This document shows positions 1 to 5,455 of a stretch of 13,375 nucleotides of DNA, one piece after another; position 1 is the stretch's first letter, and each line of letters opens with the position of its first letter. Source of the stretch: Thermoplasmata archaeon UBA184 (GTDB lineage: Archaea; Thermoplasmatota; Thermoplasmata; Lutacidiplasmatales; UBA184); assembly GCA_002495185.1 (NCBI GenBank), contig DAEB01000006.1, positions 5,896-19,270 on the forward strand, given 5' to 3'. A model generated the notes under the pieces. It was not told the DNA's origin and made no database searches. It worked only from the letters and a program-made list of their open reading frames with translations. A program made the position numbers and the translations under genes.

Positions 1-1218
1 CTGGCGGAACAGCTCGACGTCGAACTGTCCCTTCGCGTCCAGGAACTTCATCAGGTTGATCGACGCGAGGTTGCACGCCGAGTCGTCCAAGAACAGGTAC
101 TCGCTGCACGGGTTGGACGCGTTGATCCGGCCGGTGTTCGGGCAGGTGTGCCAGTCGTTCGTCACGTCGTCGAACTGGACTCCCGGGTCTCCGCAGCGCC
201 AGGCGGCGTAGGCGAGCTTCCGCCACAGTTCCCGGGCCGGGTGCGTCCCGGCGACCGAGTGGTCGGTCCGGTTGAGGGTCTTCCAGTCCTTGTCGCGGAC
301 GACCGCCTCCATGAACGCATCCGGGACGCGGACGGAGTGGTTCGCGTTCTGGTAGGCAATCGAGGCGTACGCCGAGTCGGGATCGGTCCCGTCGAAGTTG
401 GCGGAGTAGCCTTCCCGGATCAGAGCGGCCGCCTTGTCCTCCTCACGGACCTTGCAGTCGATGAAGTCGACGATGTCGGGGTGGTCCATGTTGAGAATGA
501 CCATCTTCGCCGCGCGGCGTGTCGTCCCGCCGGACTTGATGACGCCCGCCAGGGCATCGAACGCGCGCATGAACGAGACGGGGCCCGAGGCGATCCCGCC
601 CCCGGCGAGCTTCTCGTGGCTGCCGCGGAGAGGCGAGAGGTTGGTGCCGGTGCCGCTGCCGCCCTTGAACAGGCGACCCTCACTGGTCGCGAGCCCGAGG
701 ATCGAGTCCATGTCGTCCTGGATCGACTGGATGAAGCACGCCGAGCACTGCGGCGGGTCGCGGACGCCGACGTTGAACCAGACGGGGCTGTTGAAGGCCG
801 CCATCTGCTGGACCATCAGGTAGGAAAGGCTCTCCTCGAAGGTCGTCGCCTCGTCCGCGGCGTCGAGGTAGCCGAGCTCGAGTCCGCGCTCCGCCATGAA
901 GTGGCAGACGCGCCGGATCATCCCGTCGATCGAGTTCTCCCGCCGCCCCTGGAGGACGCGGAAGTACTTCGACGCGGCGATGTTGACGCTCGTCTCCGAC
1001 CATGAGGTCGGGGCATGGATCCCCTTCTGCTCGAAGATCACCTTGCCCTCGGCGTTCTTGATCACGGCGTCGTGGGTCCTCCACTGGACCGTATCGAACG
1101 CGGTCTTTCCGCGGGGGACGAGGCGGGAGACAGGAATCGGTTCGCGCCCGATGCGGCTCGCCGGCCGTCCGGCCGACTCCTCCGACGCGGGCACCGCGCG
1201 TTTCTTGGCAACTGCCAT
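1..1218 (-). CDS. nrdJ: Adenosylcobalamin-dependent (class II) ribonucleotide reductase, N-terminal part
   Basis: Reduces ribonucleotides to deoxyribonucleotides by B12 radical chemistry in the cytoplasm. Only the first 406 codons are present; the family's large form is roughly twice this length or more, and the C-terminus lies off the left edge. The radical-site signature NPCSEY is visible (Asn369, Cys371, Glu373), as is the following SACNLASIN with Cys382, which would be one half of the substrate-reducing disulfide. An earlier CSACFI segment (Cys158, Cys161) supplies the partner. FNSPVWFN and GGSGTGTNLSPLRG segments are also typical. The ATG at 1218 is well fixed: an in-frame TAA lies three codons upstream (1225-1227) and GAGGAG (1228-1233) sits 9 nt before it. 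No intein is seen in the part present. Transcribed divergently from the 1563 gene. Family assignment is very secure; total length and any ATP-cone or zinc tail cannot be judged. Confidence 0.95.
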   Translation of the reverse strand, partial: MAVAKKRAVPASEESAGRPASRIGREPIPVSRLVPRGKTAFDTVQWRTHDAVIKNAEGKVIFEQKGIHAPTSWSETSVNIAASKYFRVLQGRRENSIDGMIRRVCHFMAERGLELGYLDAADEATTFEESLSYLMVQQMAAFNSPVWFNVGVRDPPQCSACFIQSIQDDMDSILGLATSEGRLFKGGSGTGTNLSPLRGSHEKLAGGGIASGPVSFMRAFDALAGVIKSGGTTRRAAKMVILNMDHPDIVDFIDCKVREEDKAAALIREGYSANFDGTDPDSAYASIAYQNANHSVRVPDAFMEAVVRDKDWKTLNRTDHSVAGTHPARELWRKLAYAAWRCGDPGVQFDDVTNDWHTCPNTGRINASNPCSEYLFLDDSACNLASINLMKFLDAKGQFDVELFRQ

Positions 1219-1227
1219 GACGGCTTA

Positions 1228-1233
1228 CTCCTC
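1228..1233 (-). promoter_or_regulatory. Ribosome binding site of nrdJ
   Basis: On the minus strand GAGGAG lies 9 nt upstream of the nrdJ ATG. With the in-frame stop at 1225-1227 it decides the start. Confidence 0.7.
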
Positions 1234-1316
1234 GAGGGTCGATTGGGATTCCCGACCGACTGGCACGACCTACCACCGCGTGGGAGCCTATTCCGTCCGC
1301 GGCCGGCCACTGAAAC

Positions 1317-1332
1317 GCCTCTCTCGAGAGGC
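1317..1332. repeat. Near-perfect palindrome in the nrdJ upstream region
   Basis: GCCTCTC (1317-1323) and GAGAGGC (1326-1332) are separated by 2 nt. The loop is too tight for an ideal RNA hairpin, so a protein-binding palindrome is the likelier reading if it is functional. Confidence 0.35.
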
Positions 1333-1369
1333 TGTTCCGCGCGGGTCGCTTCGGGTTGAGGACGCGTGT

Positions 1370-1387
1370 GGTGTCGCTCGGGACACC
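1370..1387. repeat. 6-bp inverted repeat in the candidate nrdJ leader
   Basis: GGTGTC (1370-1375) and GACACC (1382-1387) surround a 6-nt loop. It would lie just downstream of the predicted nrdJ start site. It could be a hairpin or a second operator half. Confidence 0.4.
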
Positions 1388-1400
1388 GTGAAAACCCTCC

Positions 1401-1421
1401 GGGTGCGAGCCAAGCGCACCC
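1401..1421. repeat. Perfect 7-bp inverted repeat next to the TATA-like box
   Basis: GGGTGCG (1401-1407) and CGCACCC (1415-1421) flank a 7-nt spacer. On the minus strand the repeat lies between the candidate TATA box and the expected transcription start. This is a common operator position in archaea, and it could also fold as an RNA hairpin. The sequence pattern is certain; the function is inferred. Confidence 0.5.
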
Positions 1422-1423
1422 TG

Positions 1424-1433
1424 CTATAAGTTT
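1424..1433 (-). promoter_or_regulatory. TATA-like box, candidate nrdJ promoter
   Basis: The minus strand reads AAACTTATAG, the best TATA-like match in this GC-rich region. If used for nrdJ, transcription would start near 1400 and give a leader of about 180 nt. That is long compared with the short leaders suggested for other genes here. The same bases read CTATAAGTTT on the plus strand and could instead serve the 1563 gene. Confidence 0.4.
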
Positions 1434-1457
1434 GCTTGGTCGCAGAAAAGTCCGGCG

Positions 1458-1471
1458 CGCGAAAAATCGCG
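1458..1471. repeat. Short A-centred inverted repeat
   Basis: CGCGA (1458-1462) and TCGCG (1467-1471) flank AAAA. It lies upstream of the 1563 gene and beyond the nrdJ TATA-like box. It is short enough to be chance in a CG-rich context. Confidence 0.25.
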
Positions 1472-1562
1472 TCGCCCGAAGCGCACAGGCCGTTACTGCG
1501 TGACCGATTGCCATTTCCGAACGCTCCCCGGCTCTAAGTAGGCCGAACGACGCCCATTCACC

Positions 1563-2603
1563 GTGGTCGAGGGAGTCCGAAGCGTTCCGTTCCGGGGCGC
1601 GTACGAGTTCTTCCGCCGACATCCGATCCTTCTCTTCCTCTGCTTCACGCCGGGGATCCCGGAGTACCTCTCGGGCTCGTCGGCCTTCGTGGGGGTCCTC
1701 GCGTTCCCCGCGGTCGTTCTCTTCGCCCTCTTTCTCCTCCTCAACCTCGGGCTCTACGGACCGGGCGTCCTTCTCGTGCGGGAAGCGTTCGTCCGGTGGC
1801 GTCCCGGCTGGGCGGGAGTCCTCCTCATGGGAGCCGCGTATGGTCTCCTCGAGGAAGGAACGGCGCTCAGCACGCTGTTCAACCCGCACGCGCAGGTCGT
1901 CGGGGGCCTCGGGACCTACGGGCGGTTCGCCGGCGTCAACTGGGTCTGGACGATCGGCGTCCTCGGGGTCCACATCGTCTACAGCGTCGGCCTCCCGATC
2001 GCACTGCTCGGTCTCGCGCTCCCCGAGACCCGGGGTCGCCCGCTCCTCACGTCCCGAGGGGTTCGGTTCGCCCTCGGCATCTACGCGCTCGACATCGTTG
2101 TGCTGATGCTCATCACGAGGTACGTGCTCGTGGCGCCGTTCCTCGTCCTCGGAGCCGCACTCGTCGCCGCCCTCCTCATCGCTGCCGCTCACTCGCTCCC
2201 GCATGGCACGCTGGACCCGCCGAGCCCGAGACCGCGGCTCTCACCGGGGTGGTTCTTCCTACTCGGTCTCGCGTTCTACCCGATCCTCCTCCTCGTCCCG
2301 GCGTTCGGCGGCGCCGCCCAGCTCTGGCCTCCCGTCACGATCGCCATCGACCTCGCGCTCTCGGGCGGACTGTTCTTCTTCGTTCGCCGTGAGATCGGGA
2401 GGACGGGGAACGAGGCGGCGCTGACGATGCTCGCCCTCGGCGCGATCCTTCCGATCGTCTTCTTCGGCCTGCTCCTCCAGCTCGCCGTGCCGATCGTCCT
2501 CGGGGCGGACGTCCTCTTCGGCCTGTTCTTCTACACGCTGTGGCGGCGGTACCGACCCCTTCCCGGCCCGACCCACCCGCCCGGCGCGCTACTGGCGCGT
2601 TGA
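1563..2603 (+). CDS. Polytopic membrane protein with EEG motif, function unknown
   Basis: A 346-residue protein dominated by hydrophobic segments, probably eight to ten membrane helices, with an extramembrane linker around residues 211-228. Polar residues stand out in the N-terminal half: IPEYLSGSS (Glu34), YGLLEEG (Glu97-Glu98) followed by LFNP, then YGRFAGVNWVW, and VHIVYS with His137. I recall similar E-E-G, F-N-P, N-W-V-W and His elements in uncharacterised bacterial and archaeal membrane proteins, but cannot name a family. The Glu-Glu pair plus a downstream His loosely recalls CPBP-type (CAAX protease-like) intramembrane enzymes; that is speculation. The start is GTG with no clear ribosome binding site, and a weak TATA-like element lies about 25-30 nt upstream. 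The 3' end overlaps the convergent zinc-ribbon gene by 15 bp. Confidence 0.8.
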   Translation: MVEGVRSVPFRGAYEFFRRHPILLFLCFTPGIPEYLSGSSAFVGVLAFPAVVLFALFLLLNLGLYGPGVLLVREAFVRWRPGWAGVLLMGAAYGLLEEGTALSTLFNPHAQVVGGLGTYGRFAGVNWVWTIGVLGVHIVYSVGLPIALLGLALPETRGRPLLTSRGVRFALGIYALDIVVLMLITRYVLVAPFLVLGAALVAALLIAAAHSLPHGTLDPPSPRPRLSPGWFFLLGLAFYPILLLVPAFGGAAQLWPPVTIAIDLALSGGLFFFVRREIGRTGNEAALTMLALGAILPIVFFGLLLQLAVPIVLGADVLFGLFFYTLWRRYRPLPGPTHPPGALLAR

Positions 2604-2762
2604 GGTCGGCGTGCGAGGTGCGGGCGGAGGCGGCAGGAGGCGCATCGTGCACGGCATCACGCTTCCGCAGTCGCCGCAGTAGAGCCCTTCCTCGGCGACC
2701 CAGAGGAACGAACCGCACCGCTCACACTTTCGCGGGTCGTCCGGGTCGTTGCGGCAGACCAT
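2589..2762 (-). CDS. Small zinc-ribbon protein
   Basis: A 57-residue protein with a single four-cysteine zinc ribbon: RKCERCG (Cys13, Cys16) and YCGDCG (Cys29, Cys32) are 13 residues apart. A short Pro/Thr-rich tail follows (RLLPPPPAPR and on). Such proteins usually bind nucleic acid or act as small adaptors; no specific role can be assigned. The frame stays open further upstream, but I chose the ATG at 2762 because GGGAG (2768-2772) lies 5 nt before it, a TATA-like box sits about 35 nt before it, and the added upstream residues look like random low-complexity sequence. The last 15 bp overlap the end of the convergent membrane-protein gene, so transcripts of the two could be antisense to each other. 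Confidence 0.72.
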   Translation of the reverse strand: MVCRNDPDDPRKCERCGSFLWVAEEGLYCGDCGSVMPCTMRLLPPPPAPRTPTSTRQ

Positions 2763-2794
2763 CGCGGCTCCCTCGCAGGCGCGGGAGGAAGTCC

Positions 2795-2804
2795 AGCTAT
2801 TTGG
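2795..2804 (-). promoter_or_regulatory. TATA-like box of the zinc-ribbon gene
   Basis: The minus strand reads TCCAAATAGC, an AT-rich island in GC-rich surroundings, 33-42 nt before the ATG at 2762. The spacing implies a leader of roughly 10 nt, matching other promoters in the window. Confidence 0.4.
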
Positions 2805-2858
2805 ACGCGAAGGCAGGACGGAATCGGATTCCGCCGAACGGCTCCTTCGAAGAGGAAC

Positions 2859-2901
2859 GAGAGAAAAAAGAGAGAGGGAACCTTCCCGAGGGAAGGTCCC
2901 C
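2859..2901 (-). terminator. Hairpin plus T-tract terminator of the 71-residue repeat-protein gene
   Basis: On the minus strand an 11-bp stem with one mismatch and a CTCG-type loop (2876-2886 pairing with 2891-2901) is followed directly by a pyrimidine run ending in six T residues (2859-2875). It begins about 19 nt after the stop codon at 2920. It looks like an intrinsic terminator, and the T-rich run alone would suit archaeal termination. Confidence 0.65.
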
Positions 2902-2919
2902 AAGAAAGGGTGACGCCGT

Positions 2920-3135
2920 TCAGGCGTTCTTCATCTTGGCGCGAGAGACGTACCCCTTCTTGTCGAGGAAGTACATGTAGCCGTCTTGGCGGGTGATCTT
3001 CTCGGTGCCGACGCGTCCCTTCTTACCGGACTTGTTCAGCTTCGTCGGGGTTTTCCAGAGGTACCCGTCCTTGCCGAGATAGTACAGGTAGCCCTTCTCT
3101 CGCTTGATCTGCTCCTTGCCTACACGCTCCGCCAT
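2920..3135 (-). CDS. 71-residue basic protein made of two copies of a Gly-Tyr repeat, function unknown
   Basis: The protein is two tandem copies of one unit. Residues 4-28 and 41-65 align without gaps with 13 of 25 identities, sharing R-V-G-x-E-x-I-x-R, G-Y-x-Y-x-L and K-x-G-Y. The copies are joined by a Lys/Ser/Gly linker. The spacing of Gly-Tyr, Tyr and Leu suggests a beta-hairpin per unit, reminiscent of Gly-Tyr/Trp-rich surface-binding or SH3-like repeats. There are no cysteines, signal peptide or membrane helix, and the protein is strongly basic, so it is probably cytoplasmic and could bind nucleic acid or an acidic surface. I recall similar short proteins in uncultured euryarchaeal genomes but cannot name a family. 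GAGGT (3143-3147) lies 7 nt before the ATG. It has its own TATA-like box over the hutI stop and a good terminator, so it is probably a separate, possibly well-expressed unit. Confidence 0.82.
   Translation of the reverse strand: MAERVGKEQIKREKGYLYYLGKDGYLWKTPTKLNKSGKKGRVGTEKITRQDGYMYFLDKKGYVSRAKMKNA
2941..3015 (-). repeat. Second protein repeat unit (residues 41-65)
   Basis: Encodes RVGTEKITRQDGYMYF and the following residues up to Arg65. It matches the first unit at 13 of 25 positions. The DNA has diverged, so the duplication is old. Confidence 0.75.
3052..3126 (-). repeat. First protein repeat unit (residues 4-28)
   Basis: Encodes RVGKEQIKREKGYLYY and the following residues up to Lys28. 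It is a tandem partner of the unit at 2941-3015, separated by a 12-residue Lys/Ser/Gly-rich linker. Confidence 0.75.
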
Positions 3136-3169
3136 TGTGGCGACCTCGAGGGCGTGGAGGAGGGCCCCC

Positions 3170-3181
3170 CTATTTAGAAGT
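3170..3181 (-). promoter_or_regulatory. TATA-like box overlapping the hutI stop codon
   Basis: The minus strand reads ACTTCTAAATAG, containing the hutI TAA stop (3174-3176). It lies about 35-46 nt before the ATG at 3135. It suggests the small repeat-protein gene can be transcribed on its own even though it follows hutI on the same strand. Confidence 0.5.
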
Positions 3182-4445
3182 ACTGACGGAATGTCGGCGG
3201 AGAAATCGAGTTTCCCTGACGGTAAACCGACGCCGGAATCGCGTCGAACCGGTACCCGAGCTGGTCGACGGACGGAAGAGGGAACACCGAGAAATCGGCG
3301 GGAGACCCGACGCGGACCATCCCCGCGTCCTCGAGCCCCGACGCGTGCGCGGCATTGACGGTCGCCGCCGTGAGCGCCTCCGCCGGCGAGAGGCGGGCGC
3401 CGTGGACGGCGTGAGCGAGGACGACCGGCATCGCCTCGACCCAGGAGTTCGGCGAACAGTCGGTGCCGAGAGCGACCGGGACCCCCGCATCGACCATCTC
3501 TCTCCCCGGGCTACGGACACCGGGCGACGCGGTGAAGGCCGTGACCGGAAGGAGGACGGCGGTGACGCCGGCCTTCGCGAGGAGAGCCCGGTCGTCCTTC
3601 GTCGAGGCGAGCAGATGCTCGGCGGAGACCGCATGCAGCCTTGCGGCGAGCCGGGCGCCGCCCGAGAGGACGAACTCCTCGGCGTGGACCTTGACCCCAA
3701 GCCCGAGGGCGAGCGCCGCTCGGAGGATCCGCTCCGATTGGCGCACCGAGAAGAACCCGGGCTCGCAGAAGACGTCGCAGAACCGGGCGAGGCGGCCGCG
3801 CACCACCCGGGGGAGCATCTCTCGAACGAGGAGGTCGACGTACGCGTCCGACCGGCTCCGATACTCCGGCGCCACCGCGTGGGCCCCGAGGAACGTCGGG
3901 ACGAGCCTCAGGCCGGTCGTACGGGCGAGTCGGGGGATGAGCCGGAGGAGCCGAAGTTCACCGTCGGTCGACAGCGCGTAGCCCGACTTCACCTCGACCG
4001 AGGTCGACCCCCACGCTCCCATGCGGCCCAGCCGGGACGCGGTCGCGCCGAGGAGCTCGGAGTCCGAGGCGGCCCGGGTCGCGCGCACGGTCGCATAGAT
4101 CCCGCCGCCCGCGCGCGCGATTTCGGTGTAGCTCGCGCCCCGGACCTTCCGCGGGAGCTCGAACGCGCGGTTGCCAGCGAACAGCGCATGCGTGTGAGCG
4201 TCGACGAACCCTGGGACGACGACCCCTCCTTTCGCCGAGACCCTCCGGCCTCCCGGTCGGAGCCGGACCGAGCGCGAAAGCGCTCGCTCCCGCCCGACCC
4301 AGGCGAACCGGCCGTCCGCGACCGCGACCGCCGCGTCCGAGAGAATCCCGAGCTCCTCCGCGGCGGGCCCGATCCGGGGGACGGGTCCTCGTGCGAGGGT
4401 CGCGAGCTCGGCGATCTCCGTGACGAGGAGGTCGGCGCGGATCAT
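3174..4445 (-). CDS. hutI: Imidazolonepropionase (histidine degradation)
   Basis: Hydrolyses 4-imidazolone-5-propanoate to N-formimidoyl-glutamate, the third step of histidine breakdown, in the cytoplasm. At 423 residues it is normal length for this amidohydrolase. Visible signatures in order: VDAHTHALFAGNR (metal ligands His84, His86), ASYTEIARAGGGIYATVRATR, VEVKSGYAL, TFLGAHAVAPEY, FCDVFCE, KVHAEEF (His254, with Glu257 matching the catalytic Glu), SAEHL (His277), and ALGTDCSPNS (Asp329). These match bacterial HutI closely; in the motifs HADE is HAEE and GTDFNPG-type is GTDCSPN. The ATG overlaps the tRNase Z stop as ATGA and lacks its own ribosome binding site, so translation is probably coupled. 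The reading frame continues far upstream inside tRNase Z, but homology begins only here. No hutH or hutU is in the window. A related amidohydrolase with another substrate is possible but less likely. Confidence 0.92.
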   Translation of the reverse strand: MIRADLLVTEIAELATLARGPVPRIGPAAEELGILSDAAVAVADGRFAWVGRERALSRSVRLRPGGRRVSAKGGVVVPGFVDAHTHALFAGNRAFELPRKVRGASYTEIARAGGGIYATVRATRAASDSELLGATASRLGRMGAWGSTSVEVKSGYALSTDGELRLLRLIPRLARTTGLRLVPTFLGAHAVAPEYRSRSDAYVDLLVREMLPRVVRGRLARFCDVFCEPGFFSVRQSERILRAALALGLGVKVHAEEFVLSGGARLAARLHAVSAEHLLASTKDDRALLAKAGVTAVLLPVTAFTASPGVRSPGREMVDAGVPVALGTDCSPNSWVEAMPVVLAHAVHGARLSPAEALTAATVNAAHASGLEDAGMVRVGSPADFSVFPLPSVDQLGYRFDAIPASVYRQGNSISPPTFRQYF

Positions 4446-5344
4446 GGCTGGTGGATGAGGTGGTCGAGGAAGTCCCGAGCTGCCTTGGACCCCGGAAAGA
4501 GGACCCGGGCCTCGGTCTCGAGCGCATCGAGCTCCTTGTACCGGGCCGAGAAGTGCGTCAGGAAGAGCGTCGCGACCTCGGCCTCGGTCGCGATCTCGGC
4601 GGCCTGGCGGGCGGAGGAGTGACCCCATTCGTTCGCCTCCGATTCGAGCTCCTGGGCGACGGTCGCTTCGTGGATGAGGACGGTGGCGCGGTGAGCGAGG
4701 TGGCGAACGTCGTCGGAGGGCGCCGTGTCGCCCGAATAGACGACCGTCCGTCCCGGCCTCGGGGGGCCCATGACGTCGCCCGGGTGGACGACGGTCGCAC
4801 CGACCCGGACCGGCTCCCCCGCCTCCAGCTTCGCGAAGTCGCGGCCGTGGATGCCGAGCGACCGGGCCTTTTCGCCGTCGAACCGTCCGCGCTTCGGTCC
4901 CTCCTCGATCCGGTAGGCGAGGGAGGGGACCGGATGGATCGCCGGGGAGGTCTTCACCGAGTAGCCGTCCAGCTCGACCGTCGACCCCGGGGTGAGCGGA
5001 TGGACGGTCACCGGGAAGCGGAGGGTGAAGTACCCCATCTTGAGCGCCCGGCCGACCATCTCCTCGGCGTCCGGCGGGCCGTAGATGTCGAGCGGCTCGG
5101 TCCGGTGATTGAGGCACATGCTCTGGATCAGCCCGGGGAGGCCGAGAAAGTGGTCGCCGTGGAAATGGGTCACGAAGACCCGGCGCACCCGCATGAACGA
5201 GGCGGACGACTGGAAGAACTGGCGCTGGGTCCCTTCGCCGCAGTCGAGGAGGATGAGCTCCTTCTCGAGGTCGAGGGCGATCGCGCTCGCCGACCGTTCC
5301 TTGGTCGGCCACGAGCCTGCCGTCCCGAGGAAGGTGAGTTGCAT
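4442..5344 (-). CDS. rnz: Ribonuclease Z (tRNA 3'-end endonuclease)
   Basis: A zinc metallo-beta-lactamase-fold endonuclease that cuts the 3' trailer from pre-tRNA. The 300-residue length fits the short, dimeric form. The N-terminus MQLTFLGTAGSWPT and LLDCGEGTQRQF are typical. The metal motif THFHGDH gives His60, His62, Asp64 and His65. Further ligands and active-site residues are His137 (AIHPVPS), Asp206 (YSGDTAPSDD), HEATV (His225), GHSS (His242) and LTHFSARY (His264). The region around residues 150-190, with GIHGRDF, matches the family's substrate arm and exosite-proximal part. The ATG at 5344 is the first Met of the conserved sequence. No ribosome binding site precedes it, and a weak TATA-like TTTTA lies about 27 nt upstream, suggesting a leaderless message. 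It is the first gene of a two-gene unit with hutI; the pairing has no obvious metabolic logic. Confidence 0.95.
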   Translation of the reverse strand: MQLTFLGTAGSWPTKERSASAIALDLEKELILLDCGEGTQRQFFQSSASFMRVRRVFVTHFHGDHFLGLPGLIQSMCLNHRTEPLDIYGPPDAEEMVGRALKMGYFTLRFPVTVHPLTPGSTVELDGYSVKTSPAIHPVPSLAYRIEEGPKRGRFDGEKARSLGIHGRDFAKLEAGEPVRVGATVVHPGDVMGPPRPGRTVVYSGDTAPSDDVRHLAHRATVLIHEATVAQELESEANEWGHSSARQAAEIATEAEVATLFLTHFSARYKELDALETEARVLFPGSKAARDFLDHLIHQP

Positions 5345-5367
5345 CGCGAGGGGCGACCCCGTTCGGG

Positions 5368-5375
5368 GTAAAAGG
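5368..5375 (-). promoter_or_regulatory. Weak TATA-like element of rnz
   Basis: The minus strand reads CCTTTTAC, centred about 27 nt before the rnz ATG. That spacing would put transcription start at or beside the start codon, agreeing with the missing ribosome binding site. The match is weak and the call rests mainly on spacing. Confidence 0.3.
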
Positions 5376-5455
5376 AGCGCGCTCCGCCCTCCCCCCTAGC
5401 CCACGTCTTCCCTCCAGGGCAAAAGCGGAAAAGGGGTAGCCGAGTGGGTCGTTCG

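Larger units (their letters stand above)
1219..1562. other. Divergent intergenic region between nrdJ and the 1563 membrane-protein gene
   Basis: This 344-base stretch has no convincing gene on either strand. It holds the nrdJ ribosome binding site (1228-1233), a TATA-like element readable on both strands (1424-1433), four short inverted repeats (1317-1332, 1370-1387, 1401-1421, 1458-1471), and a weak TATA-like CTCTAAGTA near 1531-1540, about 25-30 nt before the plus-strand gene. The repeats are listed separately. No tRNA cloverleaf or recognisable riboswitch core was found. Confidence 0.7.

Noticed and set aside
1303..1335. GGCCACTGAA in the nrdJ upstream region, resembling the GCCACTG core of cobalamin riboswitches
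   Set aside because: It points away from nrdJ, and none of the other conserved elements (GGGAA-type segment, GCCAGGAGACCTGCC box) or the expected multi-helix fold surrounds it.
5444..5455. GTG start four codons upstream for the thioredoxin-like gene
   Set aside because: The ATG at 5456 matches the MVDWDRV beginning I recall for similar proteins, and no ribosome binding site favours the GTG.
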